Positions 1 to 6,707 of a stretch of 6,914 bases of DNA are shown one piece after another; position 1 is the stretch's first letter; every line of letters starts with the position of its first letter. Origin of the DNA: Pseudomonadota bacterium. Lineage in GTDB: Bacteria > Pseudomonadota > Gammaproteobacteria > Steroidobacterales > Steroidobacteraceae. The notes under the pieces are model-generated. The model was not told where the DNA came from, did no database searches, and was given only the letters and a program-made list of their open reading frames with translations. The translations under genes were made by a program, and so were the position numbers. Location: positions 1 to 6,914 of the forward strand of contig JAKBCE010000128.1 in NCBI GenBank assembly GCA_021808195.1. Direction: 5' to 3'.

Positions 1-1148
1 ATCGAATAGCCGAGCGCGAGCATGAAAATGAACGCGCCGACGATCGACAGCGGCATCGCCAGCGCCGGAACCGCCGAGGCTCGTGGACTGCCGAGGAACA
101 GAAAGATCACGACCGTGACGATCAGCAGCGTCTCGATGAGCGTGCGCACGACGTCGACGATCGAGGCGTAAATGAATGTGGTGCCGTCGAACACCACCTT
201 CTGCGTGATCCCGTTCGGCAGCTGCCGGGAGATCACCGGCAGGGCTTCCTTGACCCGCTTCGCCACCGTCAGCACGCTGGCGCTCGGCGCGGACTTGATG
301 CCGATGAACACGCCCGGACGGCCACTGAAGCGCACGGCCGCGTCGTAATTCTGTGCCCCGAGCACCACCGTGGCCACGTCCTTCAGGCGCACGATCGCGC
401 CGTTCTGGTCGCGGATCACCAGGTTGCGGAACCCGCGCAGGGTTTGCGGGTTGGTCGAGGCAGTGAGCTTGATGCTCACCATCTGGCCTTTGGTCTCACC
501 GGCGGCGGACAGGTAATTGTTCGATGCCAGGGCTTGGTAGACGTCGGCGGCGGTAACGCCGTGCGCCGCCATTCGATTGGGATCGAGCCACGCGCGCAGC
601 GCGAAGGTGCGCCCGCCCAGCACTTCTGCGTTCTGCACACCGGGAATGGCATTGAGCTGCGGCTGCACGACGCGCAGCAGGAAGTCCGTCAGCGCATTGG
701 TCGGGACGACATCGCTGAAGTAGCCGATGTACATCGTGTCGGTGGTCTGGTTCTTCGCCAGCTGGATGACCGGCAGCTGCGATTGCGGCGGCAACTGATT
801 GCGCACCGCATTGACCTGCGCACTGATCTCGGTCAGGGCGCGATTGGCACTGTAATTGAGCCGCAGCGTCGCGGTGATCACCGAGCTGCCCGTGCTCGAG
901 GAGGAAGCCATGTAGTCGATGCCCTGCGCTTGGGCGATCGCGGCCTCGAGTGGCTGGGTGATGAATCCGGCCACGGTCTGCGCATCCGCGCCGTAGTAGT
1001 CGGTAGTGACCGTGATGACCGCACTCTGGGTCTTCGGGTACTGCGTCACCGGCAGCGAGAAGATCGCGCGGATGCCGAGCACCAGCATCAGCAAGCTGAC
1101 GACCGCCGACAAGACCGGTCGGCGGATGAATATTTCAGTGAATTTCAC
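1..1148 (-). CDS. RND efflux pump inner-membrane permease, MexI/MexW-like, N-terminal part (runs off the left edge)
   Basis: This is the proton-driven inner-membrane pump of a tripartite efflux system, which takes substrates from the membrane or periplasm and passes them to an outer-membrane channel. I translated 382 residues from the GTG at 1148. They open with MKFTEIFIRRPVLSAVV, the classic RND start, followed by TM1 (about residues 10-30). Next come the periplasmic porter loops, with typical stretches such as ITQPLEAAIAQAQGIDYM, LRLNYSANRALTEISAQV and NNYLSAAGETKGQMVS. TM2 (LLIVTVVIFLFLGS) and the start of TM3 (AMPLSIVGAFIFMLALGYS) follow. The family is about 1,020-1,050 residues long, so roughly a third is present. 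From memory the sequence resembles Pseudomonas MexI and MexW more than AcrB; this subgroup call is not from a search. It follows the adaptor gene by 10 bases in the same operon. The frame is open to the window edge with no frameshift. The catalytic TM4 aspartates lie outside the window. Confidence 0.93.
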   Translation of the reverse strand, partial: MKFTEIFIRRPVLSAVVSLLMLVLGIRAIFSLPVTQYPKTQSAVITVTTDYYGADAQTVAGFITQPLEAAIAQAQGIDYMASSSSTGSSVITATLRLNYSANRALTEISAQVNAVRNQLPPQSQLPVIQLAKNQTTDTMYIGYFSDVVPTNALTDFLLRVVQPQLNAIPGVQNAEVLGGRTFALRAWLDPNRMAAHGVTAADVYQALASNNYLSAAGETKGQMVSIKLTASTNPQTLRGFRNLVIRDQNGAIVRLKDVATVVLGAQNYDAAVRFSGRPGVFIGIKSAPSASVLTVAKRVKEALPVISRQLPNGITQKVVFDGTTFIYASIVDVVRTLIETLLIVTVVIFLFLGSPRASAVPALAMPLSIVGAFIFMLALGYS

Positions 1149-1156
1149 GCCGGCCG

Positions 1157-1160
1157 CCTC
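1157..1160 (-). promoter_or_regulatory. Ribosome binding site of the RND permease, overlapping the adaptor stop
   Basis: GAGG lies 8 bases before the GTG at 1148 and shares its first two bases with the TGA stop of the adaptor gene (TGAGG). This fixes the GTG as the permease start and implies coupled translation of the two pump components. Confidence 0.65.
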
Positions 1161-2280
1161 AATGTTCCTGCGGCGAGGGGTTCGGGTTACTCAGCGGCTG
1201 CACGCTGTTGTTGATGGTAACGGACGAACCGTTCTTCAGCTTCAGCTGGCCGCTGGTCACGATCTGGTCCCCGACCTTGATTCCCTTCAGCACCGCGATC
1301 TGATCACCGCGAGTCGGTCCCAGGGTCACGAACACCTGTTCGACGGTATCGTTCGCTTTCGGCCCGGCTGCTTTGTGCACCACGAACACCGTGTCCCCGT
1401 ACGGGTTGTACGTGATTGCCGTCTGCGGCAGGGTCAAGTAGCGCTGCTCAGCACCGGACTGCACGTCGGTGTCCACAAACATCCCCGGCCGCAGCAGCAG
1501 GCCCGGATTGGCAATGGTCGCTTCAGCTTCGAAGTTGCGCGTCGACGGATCGACCAGCGAATCAATCGAGGTGACCCGCCCGGTGAATGCCTTACCGGGG
1601 AATGCGTCCGTCGTCACATGGGTCACGTCTCCCACGTGCACGCGCGACAGATCGCTCTGTGGCAGATTGAAATCCACATAGATCGGATCGAGCGACTCCA
1701 GGCTCACGATGGCGGCTCCGGGCTGCAGGTACTGGCCCGGATTGACGGTCGTGATCCCGAGCCGGCCGGCGAAGGGCGCGCGCACCGTCTTCTCGGCGAC
1801 GAGCGCCGCTTGCGAGGTCGCCTGCGCTTCAGCGCTCTTCCAGTCCGCGGTCGCCGCATCGAGCGTCGCTTTGCCGATGGCCTGCGCCTTGTACTGCAGG
1901 ACGTCGCGCTGGTAGGTCAGGGTCGCGTAGTGCGCCGCCGCTTGCAGCGAATGAAGTTGCGCAATGTCCGGCGCGGCATTCAGTTGTACGAGCACCTGTC
2001 CGGCGCGCACCGACTCTCCGGAGCGGAAGTCGATGCTCTGCACCATGCCGGCGAGCTGGGTGGTGACCTCAACACCATGCACGGCGCGCAGGCTGCCCAC
2101 GGCGCTCACGTGCGGCTGCCAGAGCGAATACTGCACCGTCGTGGTGCTCACCGTCTGGGGCTGGCTGGCGTTCTTCACCATGAACTGGTGAATGAAGTGC
2201 GCCTTGATGGCGTTCCACGCGGTTACCCCTCCCAACACGACGGCCATTGCGACGAGCACGATCACCAGTCGCCGCCACAT
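1159..2280 (-). CDS. RND efflux periplasmic adaptor (membrane fusion protein, HlyD/AcrA family, MexH/MexV-like)
   Basis: This adaptor bridges the inner-membrane RND pump and an outer-membrane channel. From the ATG at 2280 it has 373 residues, normal for the family. Residues 4-24 form one hydrophobic N-terminal segment. There is no lipobox cysteine, so it is probably membrane-anchored or a cleaved export signal rather than a lipoprotein. The first lipoyl half is near residues 69-105 (GVEVTTQLAGMVQSIDF, GESVRAGQVLVQL). A short alpha-helical hairpin covers about 105-163, and the second lipoyl half starts at 165 (TVRAPFAGRLGITTVNPGQYL). A beta-barrel follows from about 198 (IYVDFNLPQSDLSRV, GMFVDTDV), then a membrane-proximal domain ending near 355. 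The start is uncertain by five codons: GGAG lies 9 bases before the ATG, but a GTG at 2295 has AGGAG 10 bases upstream. The open frame continues to 2382 without coding character. It is followed directly by the permease. Confidence 0.93.
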   Translation of the reverse strand: MWRRLVIVLVAMAVVLGGVTAWNAIKAHFIHQFMVKNASQPQTVSTTTVQYSLWQPHVSAVGSLRAVHGVEVTTQLAGMVQSIDFRSGESVRAGQVLVQLNAAPDIAQLHSLQAAAHYATLTYQRDVLQYKAQAIGKATLDAATADWKSAEAQATSQAALVAEKTVRAPFAGRLGITTVNPGQYLQPGAAIVSLESLDPIYVDFNLPQSDLSRVHVGDVTHVTTDAFPGKAFTGRVTSIDSLVDPSTRNFEAEATIANPGLLLRPGMFVDTDVQSGAEQRYLTLPQTAITYNPYGDTVFVVHKAAGPKANDTVEQVFVTLGPTRGDQIAVLKGIKVGDQIVTSGQLKLKNGSSVTINNSVQPLSNPNPSPQEH

Positions 2281-2340
2281 CACGCGCTTCTCCACGACTC
2301 CCAATCTCCTATGTGCTCGCGGTGGGCAGGCGCAAAGGGC

Positions 2341-2368
2341 CCGGACATCCCGAGCCGGACGTCCGGAG
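2341..2368. repeat. Tandem 14-base direct repeat containing a 12-base palindrome; candidate operator
   Basis: Two adjacent 14-base units, CCGGACATCCCGAG (2341-2354) and CCGGACGTCCGGAG (2355-2368), agree at 12 of 14 positions. The second unit contains the perfect palindrome CCGGACGTCCGG (2355-2366). The element lies between the possible -10 box at 2404-2409 and the adaptor start, in the presumed leader of the efflux operon. That is a fitting place for a repressor site or an RNA hairpin. No regulator gene is visible to pair it with, and GC-rich DNA makes short palindromes common. Confidence 0.4.
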
Positions 2369-2403
2369 CGCAGCATGCGCATCCGCAGAGGGTACAGCCT
2401 ACT

Positions 2404-2409
2404 ATTTTA
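2404..2409 (-). promoter_or_regulatory. Possible -10 box of the RND efflux operon
   Basis: On the minus strand TAAAAT matches the sigma-70 -10 consensus at five of six positions. It sits in a short AT-rich island inside an otherwise very GC-rich gap, about 124 bases before the adaptor start. No good -35 hexamer is found 16-18 bases upstream (GCCGAA or TGCCGA), so if real it would be weak or activator-dependent. Confidence 0.35.
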
Positions 2410-2503
2410 ACCGCTTCCGTGTCGCATTCGGCACAGCTTGGCGTGCCGACCCGTGCGCAGGCTGCGCCTCTGAGCGGGACGCCTACCCGGCACGGCCCCA
2501 GAC

Positions 2504-2523
2504 CGGCGCCGGTGTCGGCGCCG
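2504..2523 (-). terminator. Strong GC hairpin just after the secreted-protein gene; possible terminator without a U-tract
   Basis: Two copies of the self-complementary octamer CGGCGCCG (2504-2511 and 2516-2523) flank a four-base loop, giving a perfect 8-bp GC stem. It begins 8 bases past the TGA at 2534-2532. There is no run of U after it on the minus strand, so it is not a standard intrinsic terminator. It could stabilise the 3' end of the mRNA or pause polymerase. The placement supports ending the upstream transcript before the efflux operon. Confidence 0.35.
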
Positions 2524-2531
2524 AGGACGCC

Positions 2532-3062
2532 TCAGAGTCGCAATTCGGCGACAGGCGCCTGCCGACGGCGTTCGATTTCGGCCGAAAAGGACCGGTCCAG
2601 CAGCGCCGTCGCCTGCAGGCGGCCCTGCAGTGCGAAGCGTGAAAAGACGAACCGTCCGTTCTGCAGCGGAACTGCGAACCCGACCCGGCGGGCATTGGCG
2701 ATGCTCGCCTGGAGCTTCTTACCGTTCATCAGCGCCATGCCGTAGGTGTGCGCCCCGATCGCACCGACGCAGAAGATCGCGATGGGATTGGCGCCGGCGG
2801 CGGAATTGGCGAGCACGGGATAAACGTCGCCGAAACGGCAGGGGGTGTGCACCGCGAGCAACCAGCGGCACGAGGCCGATTTGTAGTCGCAAAATTCCCC
2901 GAACAGCTCACCACGATGATTGACGGTCGCCGCATACGCGTAATGACCCCCGGTGGTGGTTGCCACCCGCCATTGCCCGAAGGTGAGTCCGGCGGCCATG
3001 GCTGGCCCCACCACTCCCACCGCAAGCGCCAGCGCCAGCAGCATCCCCTGTATTCTTCTCAT
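2532..3062 (-). CDS. Secreted or periplasmic four-cysteine protein of unknown function
   Basis: I do not recognise a named family. The 176-residue product starts with a clear Sec signal peptide: MRRIQG, a hydrophobic core LLALALAVGVVG, and a likely cleavage site after AMA near residue 23. That leaves about 153 mature residues. The mature part has four cysteines at 58, 65, 75 and 98, which could form two disulfides. Other marks are an opening FGQWRV, the segment YGMALMNGKKLQASIANARR and a basic C-terminal tail. The FGxW opening and paired cysteines are faintly like IalB-type secreted proteins, but too weakly to name it. A GTG 12 bases upstream keeps the frame open, but GGAG 6 bases before the ATG at 3062 makes the ATG the better start. 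It lies 160 bases downstream of cydC with its own possible promoter, and a GC hairpin follows it. An ordered signal peptide and long open frame argue for a real gene. Confidence 0.8.
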   Translation of the reverse strand: MRRIQGMLLALALAVGVVGPAMAAGLTFGQWRVATTTGGHYAYAATVNHRGELFGEFCDYKSASCRWLLAVHTPCRFGDVYPVLANSAAGANPIAIFCVGAIGAHTYGMALMNGKKLQASIANARRVGFAVPLQNGRFVFSRFALQGRLQATALLDRSFSAEIERRRQAPVAELRL

Positions 3063-3068
3063 TCTGAT

Positions 3069-3075
3069 CTCCACC
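3069..3075 (-). promoter_or_regulatory. Ribosome binding site that decides the start of the secreted-protein gene
   Basis: GGTGGAG ends 6 bases before the ATG at 3062. The alternative upstream GTG (3074-3072) lies inside this site, so it is unlikely to be used. The ATG start also gives a better signal peptide. Confidence 0.6.
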
Positions 3076-3164
3076 TTCGACCGCTCAGACCTGGCGCCTC
3101 AGGCCCGCAAGATTGTCGAGCCCACTTCTGGCGCCGCTGCCGCGTGCGAGCTTCGAATTTTGTG

Positions 3165-3193
3165 ACTTTACTCCTTGATTTTGCCGACGCCAA
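3165..3193 (-). promoter_or_regulatory. Possible sigma-70-type promoter for the secreted-protein gene
   Basis: In the gap after cydC, the minus strand shows TTGGCG (3193-3188), a 17-base spacer and TAAAGT (3170-3165). Each hexamer matches the consensus at four of six positions and the spacing is ideal. It would start transcription about 95 bases before the ATG at 3062. The rest of the 160-base gap shows no convincing terminator for the cyd block. Confidence 0.3.
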
Positions 3194-3222
3194 TGCCGTA
3201 GGCGACATATTCCAGACGATGA

Positions 3223-4941
3223 TCAGTCGCGCCCGCTCGCCAGATACTCCTCGACCGAAACGCGCGCGCGTACCCGTCCGGCCTCCAGGATCACCACCTC
3301 GTCGACCAGCTGTGCCAGACCGCTCAGGCGGTGTGTGATGAGCAATACCGAACGCTCGCGCGCGGCATTCGCCAGCGCCCCGTACAGCCCGCGCGCCGTA
3401 TGCGCATCCAGACCTTCCGTCGGTTCATCAAGCACGAGTACCGGCGCCTCCTGCAAGAGCGCCCGGGCGATCGAGATGCGGCGAGCCTCGCCGCCGGACA
3501 CCAGCGCCGCGCCTTCACCGAGCACGGTGTCATAACCCGCCGGCAGTGACGCGACGAACGAGTCCAACTGCGCCACGCGTACGGCGCGCTCGATCTGCTC
3601 AGCGCTCGCCTGCGGCGCCGCGAGCAGCAGGTTGTCGAGCAGCGACTGATTGAACAGAACCGTCTGTTGTGCGATGACGGCGATATGGCGTCTGAGCGCA
3701 TCGCCATCGAGCGCATCGAGCGGCTGACCGCCGAACAACACCCGCCCCTGCTGAACGGGATGGAATTTCAACAGCGCGCCGATCAGCGAGCTCTTGCCTG
3801 CCCCGGACGGACCGACCACCGCCACCCGCGCCCCAGGTGCCAATGTCAGATCGACGTTCTCCAGCGCCCAGGGCCCGCCCTCCCCGTAGCGCAGTCCGAC
3901 GCGTTCGAAGACGATTGCCGGGCGTGGCGGAACCGGGGCGGACTGCCGCGGCTCGCTGAACGGCGGCGGCGTGTCCGCTAACGAAAACACGCGTTCCGCG
4001 GAGGTCAGCGTCGATGACCAGCGCGCGAGTGCCTCGGTGAGCGGACCGATGATTTCAAAGGAGGCGAGCATCAACAGCGCGAGCAGCACCAGCAGCGGCG
4101 GGGACAACCGTCCGCGGTGCACCGCGGTCAGCGCGAAGAACAATGTCGCGAGCAGCGTCAGCTGTGCGCATAAGCCGACCAGTGCCCCACCGAGCGCCTC
4201 GAAGTGCTCCACGCGGGTGCGGCGGGTGTCGAGGTCCGCCGCCATTGCCTCGATGCGACGGCTGTGCGCCGCAACGGCTCCCCAGACGAGCAGCTCGGCC
4301 TGCCCGCGCAGCGCATCGAGCAACAGTCCGCGCAGCTCGGCGCCGGCCCGGACCGCGCGAGCGGCATCCGGCGCCGCGCGCCGCTGCACCCACACCGGGG
4401 CCAGCACTGCGGCAAGCAGCACACCGAGCAGCAATGCACCGGCGGTCGCAGGCAACAGGACCAGACACAGGAGCGTCGCAGCTGCCGTGCTCAGCAGCGC
4501 GACGCTCGCGGGCACCAGCACCGCCAGATAGAAATGTTCGAGGGCATCGACGTCGGCGCGCAGGCGTGCGAACAGCTCCGCGCTACGCAGCGCGGCCAGT
4601 CGCGCCGGTGCCAGAGGGATCAGGCGGCGGAACAGCCAGACACGCAGTCTCGACAGACCGCGCAGCGTCGCTTCGTGCGTGACCAGGCGCTCCCCGTATC
4701 GGCCCCCGCTGCGCACGATGGCGAACAATCGGATGGCAGCCGCCGGCGTGTAGTAGTTGATGGCGAGTCCCGCCGCGCCGGCCAGCGCCATGGCGGCGAT
4801 GAACCAACCCGACACCGCCATCAAACCGGCGGCGGCGAGTGCAGCGAGCAACGCCAGAGCAGCCCCGCCGAACATCCAGCGGCGCTCCGGGTACAAGACC
4901 GCGAGCAGGCGTTTGACCGACGGAGCCATCTGCCTGCTCAC
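3223..4941 (-). CDS. cydC: CydC, subunit of the heterodimeric ABC exporter for cytochrome bd assembly
   Basis: CydC pairs with CydD in the inner membrane. The complex was described as exporting glutathione and cysteine to the periplasm, and recent structural work argues for heme transport; either way it is required for active cytochrome bd. The 572 residues match the usual length (about 573 in E. coli). Six TM helices occupy about residues 22-303. The CydC-typical stretch SGWFIAAMALAGAAGL is followed by RSGGRYGERLVTHEATLRGL. His89 there aligns, by my recollection of the E. coli protein, with His85, a proposed heme ligand. The nucleotide-binding domain has A-loop Tyr352, Walker A GPSGAGKS (377-384), a Q-loop near 425, signature VSGGE (481-485), Walker B VLVLDEP with Asp505-Glu506, and H-loop His537. 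EPTEGLD is typical of CydC. The GTG start overlaps the cydD stop by four bases (GTGA), and GGAG lies 5 bases upstream. An internal ATG at 4929 is a less likely start. Confidence 0.96.
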   Translation of the reverse strand: MSRQMAPSVKRLLAVLYPERRWMFGGAALALLAALAAAGLMAVSGWFIAAMALAGAAGLAINYYTPAAAIRLFAIVRSGGRYGERLVTHEATLRGLSRLRVWLFRRLIPLAPARLAALRSAELFARLRADVDALEHFYLAVLVPASVALLSTAAATLLCLVLLPATAGALLLGVLLAAVLAPVWVQRRAAPDAARAVRAGAELRGLLLDALRGQAELLVWGAVAAHSRRIEAMAADLDTRRTRVEHFEALGGALVGLCAQLTLLATLFFALTAVHRGRLSPPLLVLLALLMLASFEIIGPLTEALARWSSTLTSAERVFSLADTPPPFSEPRQSAPVPPRPAIVFERVGLRYGEGGPWALENVDLTLAPGARVAVVGPSGAGKSSLIGALLKFHPVQQGRVLFGGQPLDALDGDALRRHIAVIAQQTVLFNQSLLDNLLLAAPQASAEQIERAVRVAQLDSFVASLPAGYDTVLGEGAALVSGGEARRISIARALLQEAPVLVLDEPTEGLDAHTARGLYGALANAARERSVLLITHRLSGLAQLVDEVVILEAGRVRARVSVEEYLASGRD

Positions 4942-6707
4942 GCGTGCTCCGCCTGCAGCAGCGCGCTGAACGCACCACCGGAGCGCTGCAGGTGCTCCGG
5001 CGGACCCTGCTCGAGGACCCGGCCGCCGTCGAGCACGACGACCCAGTCGGCCGCACGTGCCGCGCTCAGCCGATGCACGGCCATCAGCACGGTGCGTGAA
5101 GCGGCCGCCGCACGGATCAGCGCCTGCAGCTCCAGCGCCCCATCGCGATCGAGGTGCGCGGTCGGTTCATCGAGCAGCCAGACTTTCGCCCGCTCACGCA
5201 CCAGTGCACGAGCCAACGCCAAGCGCTGCAGCTGCCCGCCGGACAAGCCGACGCCGCGCTCCCCAAGCACGGTATCCGCGCCCTGCGGCATCCGCGCCAG
5301 CACGGCGGCCAGACCGCTCGCCTCGAGCGCCCGGCTCAGTGCGCCGGCATCCGCATCCGGGTTCGCGAGCAGCAGGTTTTCGCGCACAGAACCTTCGAAT
5401 ACGTGGGTGCTCTGTGGCACCCAGGCAATGTATTGGCGCCATTGCTGCAGCTCACATCCGGCCAGATCAATACCGTCGAGGAGGATCCGGCCGCGATCGG
5501 GCGCGGCGAAGCCGAGCAGCAGGCTCAGCAGCGTACTCTTGCCCGAGCCGCTCGCGCCAACCAGAGCAGTGAGCCGCGCCGGTCTGATCGTGAGCGAGCA
5601 CTCGTGCAGACCAGTTCCGCGGCCGCGGTGCAGGTACGCCACGCGCTCGAGGCGGATCTCGGGTGGATGCTCGCAGCGCACCGGCGCGCCGACCGAGACC
5701 AATGGCGCAGCTGCTGCGGCGTCCGCCTCCAGTGCCGCGAGCTGCTCGGCCGCAGCGACCGCGTCCATGCGGGTATGGCGAAGCGCACCGAGGCCTCGCA
5801 GCTGCAGGTAGAACTCCGGCGCCAGCAGCAGCACGAACAGCCCATCGCGCAGCGCCAACTCTCCCCACAGCAGCCGAAATCCGATCAACACCGCGACGAT
5901 GGCAATGCTGACCATGGCAAAGAATTCGAGCACCAGCGAGGACAGAAATGCGACGCGCAGCACCTGCAGGCTGAGCACGCGATACGTCTCGCTCTCTGTC
6001 TCGAGGCGAACGGCGAAGCGTTCCGCCGCGCCGAGCTGGCGCAGGGTCACCAGCCCGCCGAGTGCATCGACGAACGCCGCACCGAGCCGCCGCAGCTGTC
6101 CGTAGCGCTGCTCACTCGCGCGGGCGGCCGCGCGCCCCACCAGCACCATGAACAGAGGGATGAGCGGCGCGGTGAGCACGAGAACCAGGCCGGACACCCA
6201 GTCGGCCGGGAAGACGAACACTGCGAGCAGCAGCGGGACCAGCACTGCGGCGCCCGCCTGCGGGAGGTACCGTGCGAAGTACGCCAGGACGGCCTCGATG
6301 CCGTCGACGAGGCGCGTGATCAGATCGCCGCTTGCGCTGGTGCGCAGCCCGATGGGCCCGAGAGTCTGGGCCTCGCGTAGCAGCCGGGTGCGCAGCGCGC
6401 CGGCGAGCTGCTGTGCGCCGCTCACCGCGCTGCGGCGCGCGCCGAGGGTCAGTACGAAGCGCAGCAGCGCCAGGACCAGCAACACTGCGCACAGTGGCCA
6501 GAGTTGGCCGAAGGGAGCATGCGCGAAGACGCCCGCGGCGAGGATCGCCGCGAGCACCCACGCCTGCGCGACCAGTCCCAGCGCGAGCAGTGCCGTGAAC
6601 GCCGCCGTGCGCACCAGCGGTCCGCGGATGCGGCTGGCCTCACGACGCAGCCATTCTGCGGCGCGCCGGCCGTCGGGCGGCGGATCAGCCGCCCCGGGAG
6701 AGCTCAC
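4938..6707 (-). CDS. cydD: CydD, subunit of the heterodimeric ABC exporter for cytochrome bd assembly
   Basis: CydD is the partner half-transporter of CydC and acts in the inner membrane on reduced thiols or heme to allow cytochrome bd maturation. Its 589 residues match the family (about 588). A cytosolic N-terminus of about 32 residues precedes six TM helices, roughly 33-60, 66-92, 142-165, 168-192, 252-281 and 284-300. The loop RSAVSGAQQLAGALRTRLL and the stretch PADWVSGLVLVLTAPLIPLF are characteristic of CydD. The ATPase domain carries A-loop Tyr358, Walker A GASGSGKST (384-392), Q-loop Gln432 (VPQSTHVFEGS), canonical signature LSGGQ (488-492), Walker B with Asp513-Glu514 (LLDEPTAHLD) and H-loop His545. 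All catalytic residues are present. The GTG start overlaps the upstream stop as GTGA. No strong ribosome site sits at the usual distance, since GGAG is 13 bases away, so translation probably relies on coupling. Its stop overlaps the cydC start. Confidence 0.96.
   Translation of the reverse strand: MSSPGAADPPPDGRRAAEWLRREASRIRGPLVRTAAFTALLALGLVAQAWVLAAILAAGVFAHAPFGQLWPLCAVLLVLALLRFVLTLGARRSAVSGAQQLAGALRTRLLREAQTLGPIGLRTSASGDLITRLVDGIEAVLAYFARYLPQAGAAVLVPLLLAVFVFPADWVSGLVLVLTAPLIPLFMVLVGRAAARASEQRYGQLRRLGAAFVDALGGLVTLRQLGAAERFAVRLETESETYRVLSLQVLRVAFLSSLVLEFFAMVSIAIVAVLIGFRLLWGELALRDGLFVLLLAPEFYLQLRGLGALRHTRMDAVAAAEQLAALEADAAAAAPLVSVGAPVRCEHPPEIRLERVAYLHRGRGTGLHECSLTIRPARLTALVGASGSGKSTLLSLLLGFAAPDRGRILLDGIDLAGCELQQWRQYIAWVPQSTHVFEGSVRENLLLANPDADAGALSRALEASGLAAVLARMPQGADTVLGERGVGLSGGQLQRLALARALVRERAKVWLLDEPTAHLDRDGALELQALIRAAAASRTVLMAVHRLSAARAADWVVVLDGGRVLEQGPPEHLQRSGGAFSALLQAEHA

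Noticed and set aside
2281..2382. A 34-residue N-terminal extension of the adaptor from an ATG at 2382
   Set aside because: The extension is Arg/Pro/Cys-rich, would bury the N-terminal membrane segment, and overlaps the repeat and leader. Starts at 2280 or 2295 have nearby ribosome sites.
1006..2745. A 579-residue open frame on the plus strand
   Set aside because: It lies antisense to the RND adaptor, whose domains are clear, and spans several gene boundaries. Its product is rich in Arg, His and Gly with no domain or membrane pattern, as expected of a shadow frame in GC-rich DNA.
3171..3185. A TTGAT half-site suggesting an FNR/Anr box between cydC and the secreted-protein gene
   Set aside because: The second half does not match ATCAA at the required spacing (CCGAC instead), so there is no palindromic FNR site.
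3181..3206. Repeated GCCGACGCC / GCCGTAGGC as a possible terminator after cydC
   Set aside because: The arms are closer to a direct repeat than an inverted one. The best stem is four base pairs (CGCC/GGCG), and no U-run follows on the minus strand.
3059..3208. A 49-codon minus-strand frame in the gap after cydC, with a stop overlapping the next gene's ATG (ATGA)
   Set aside because: Only about half of its third codon positions are G or C, far below the neighbouring genes. It has no well-spaced ribosome site, and the product is an undistinguished basic peptide. Probably chance.
4204..5811. A 535-residue open frame on the plus strand
   Set aside because: It runs antisense across cydC and cydD, both intact with all ABC motifs. 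The product is low-complexity (Gln, Arg, Ser, Ala) without a recognisable fold.
5154..6380. A 408-residue open frame on the plus strand
   Set aside because: It is antisense to cydD and shows the same Gln/Arg/His-rich shadow composition.
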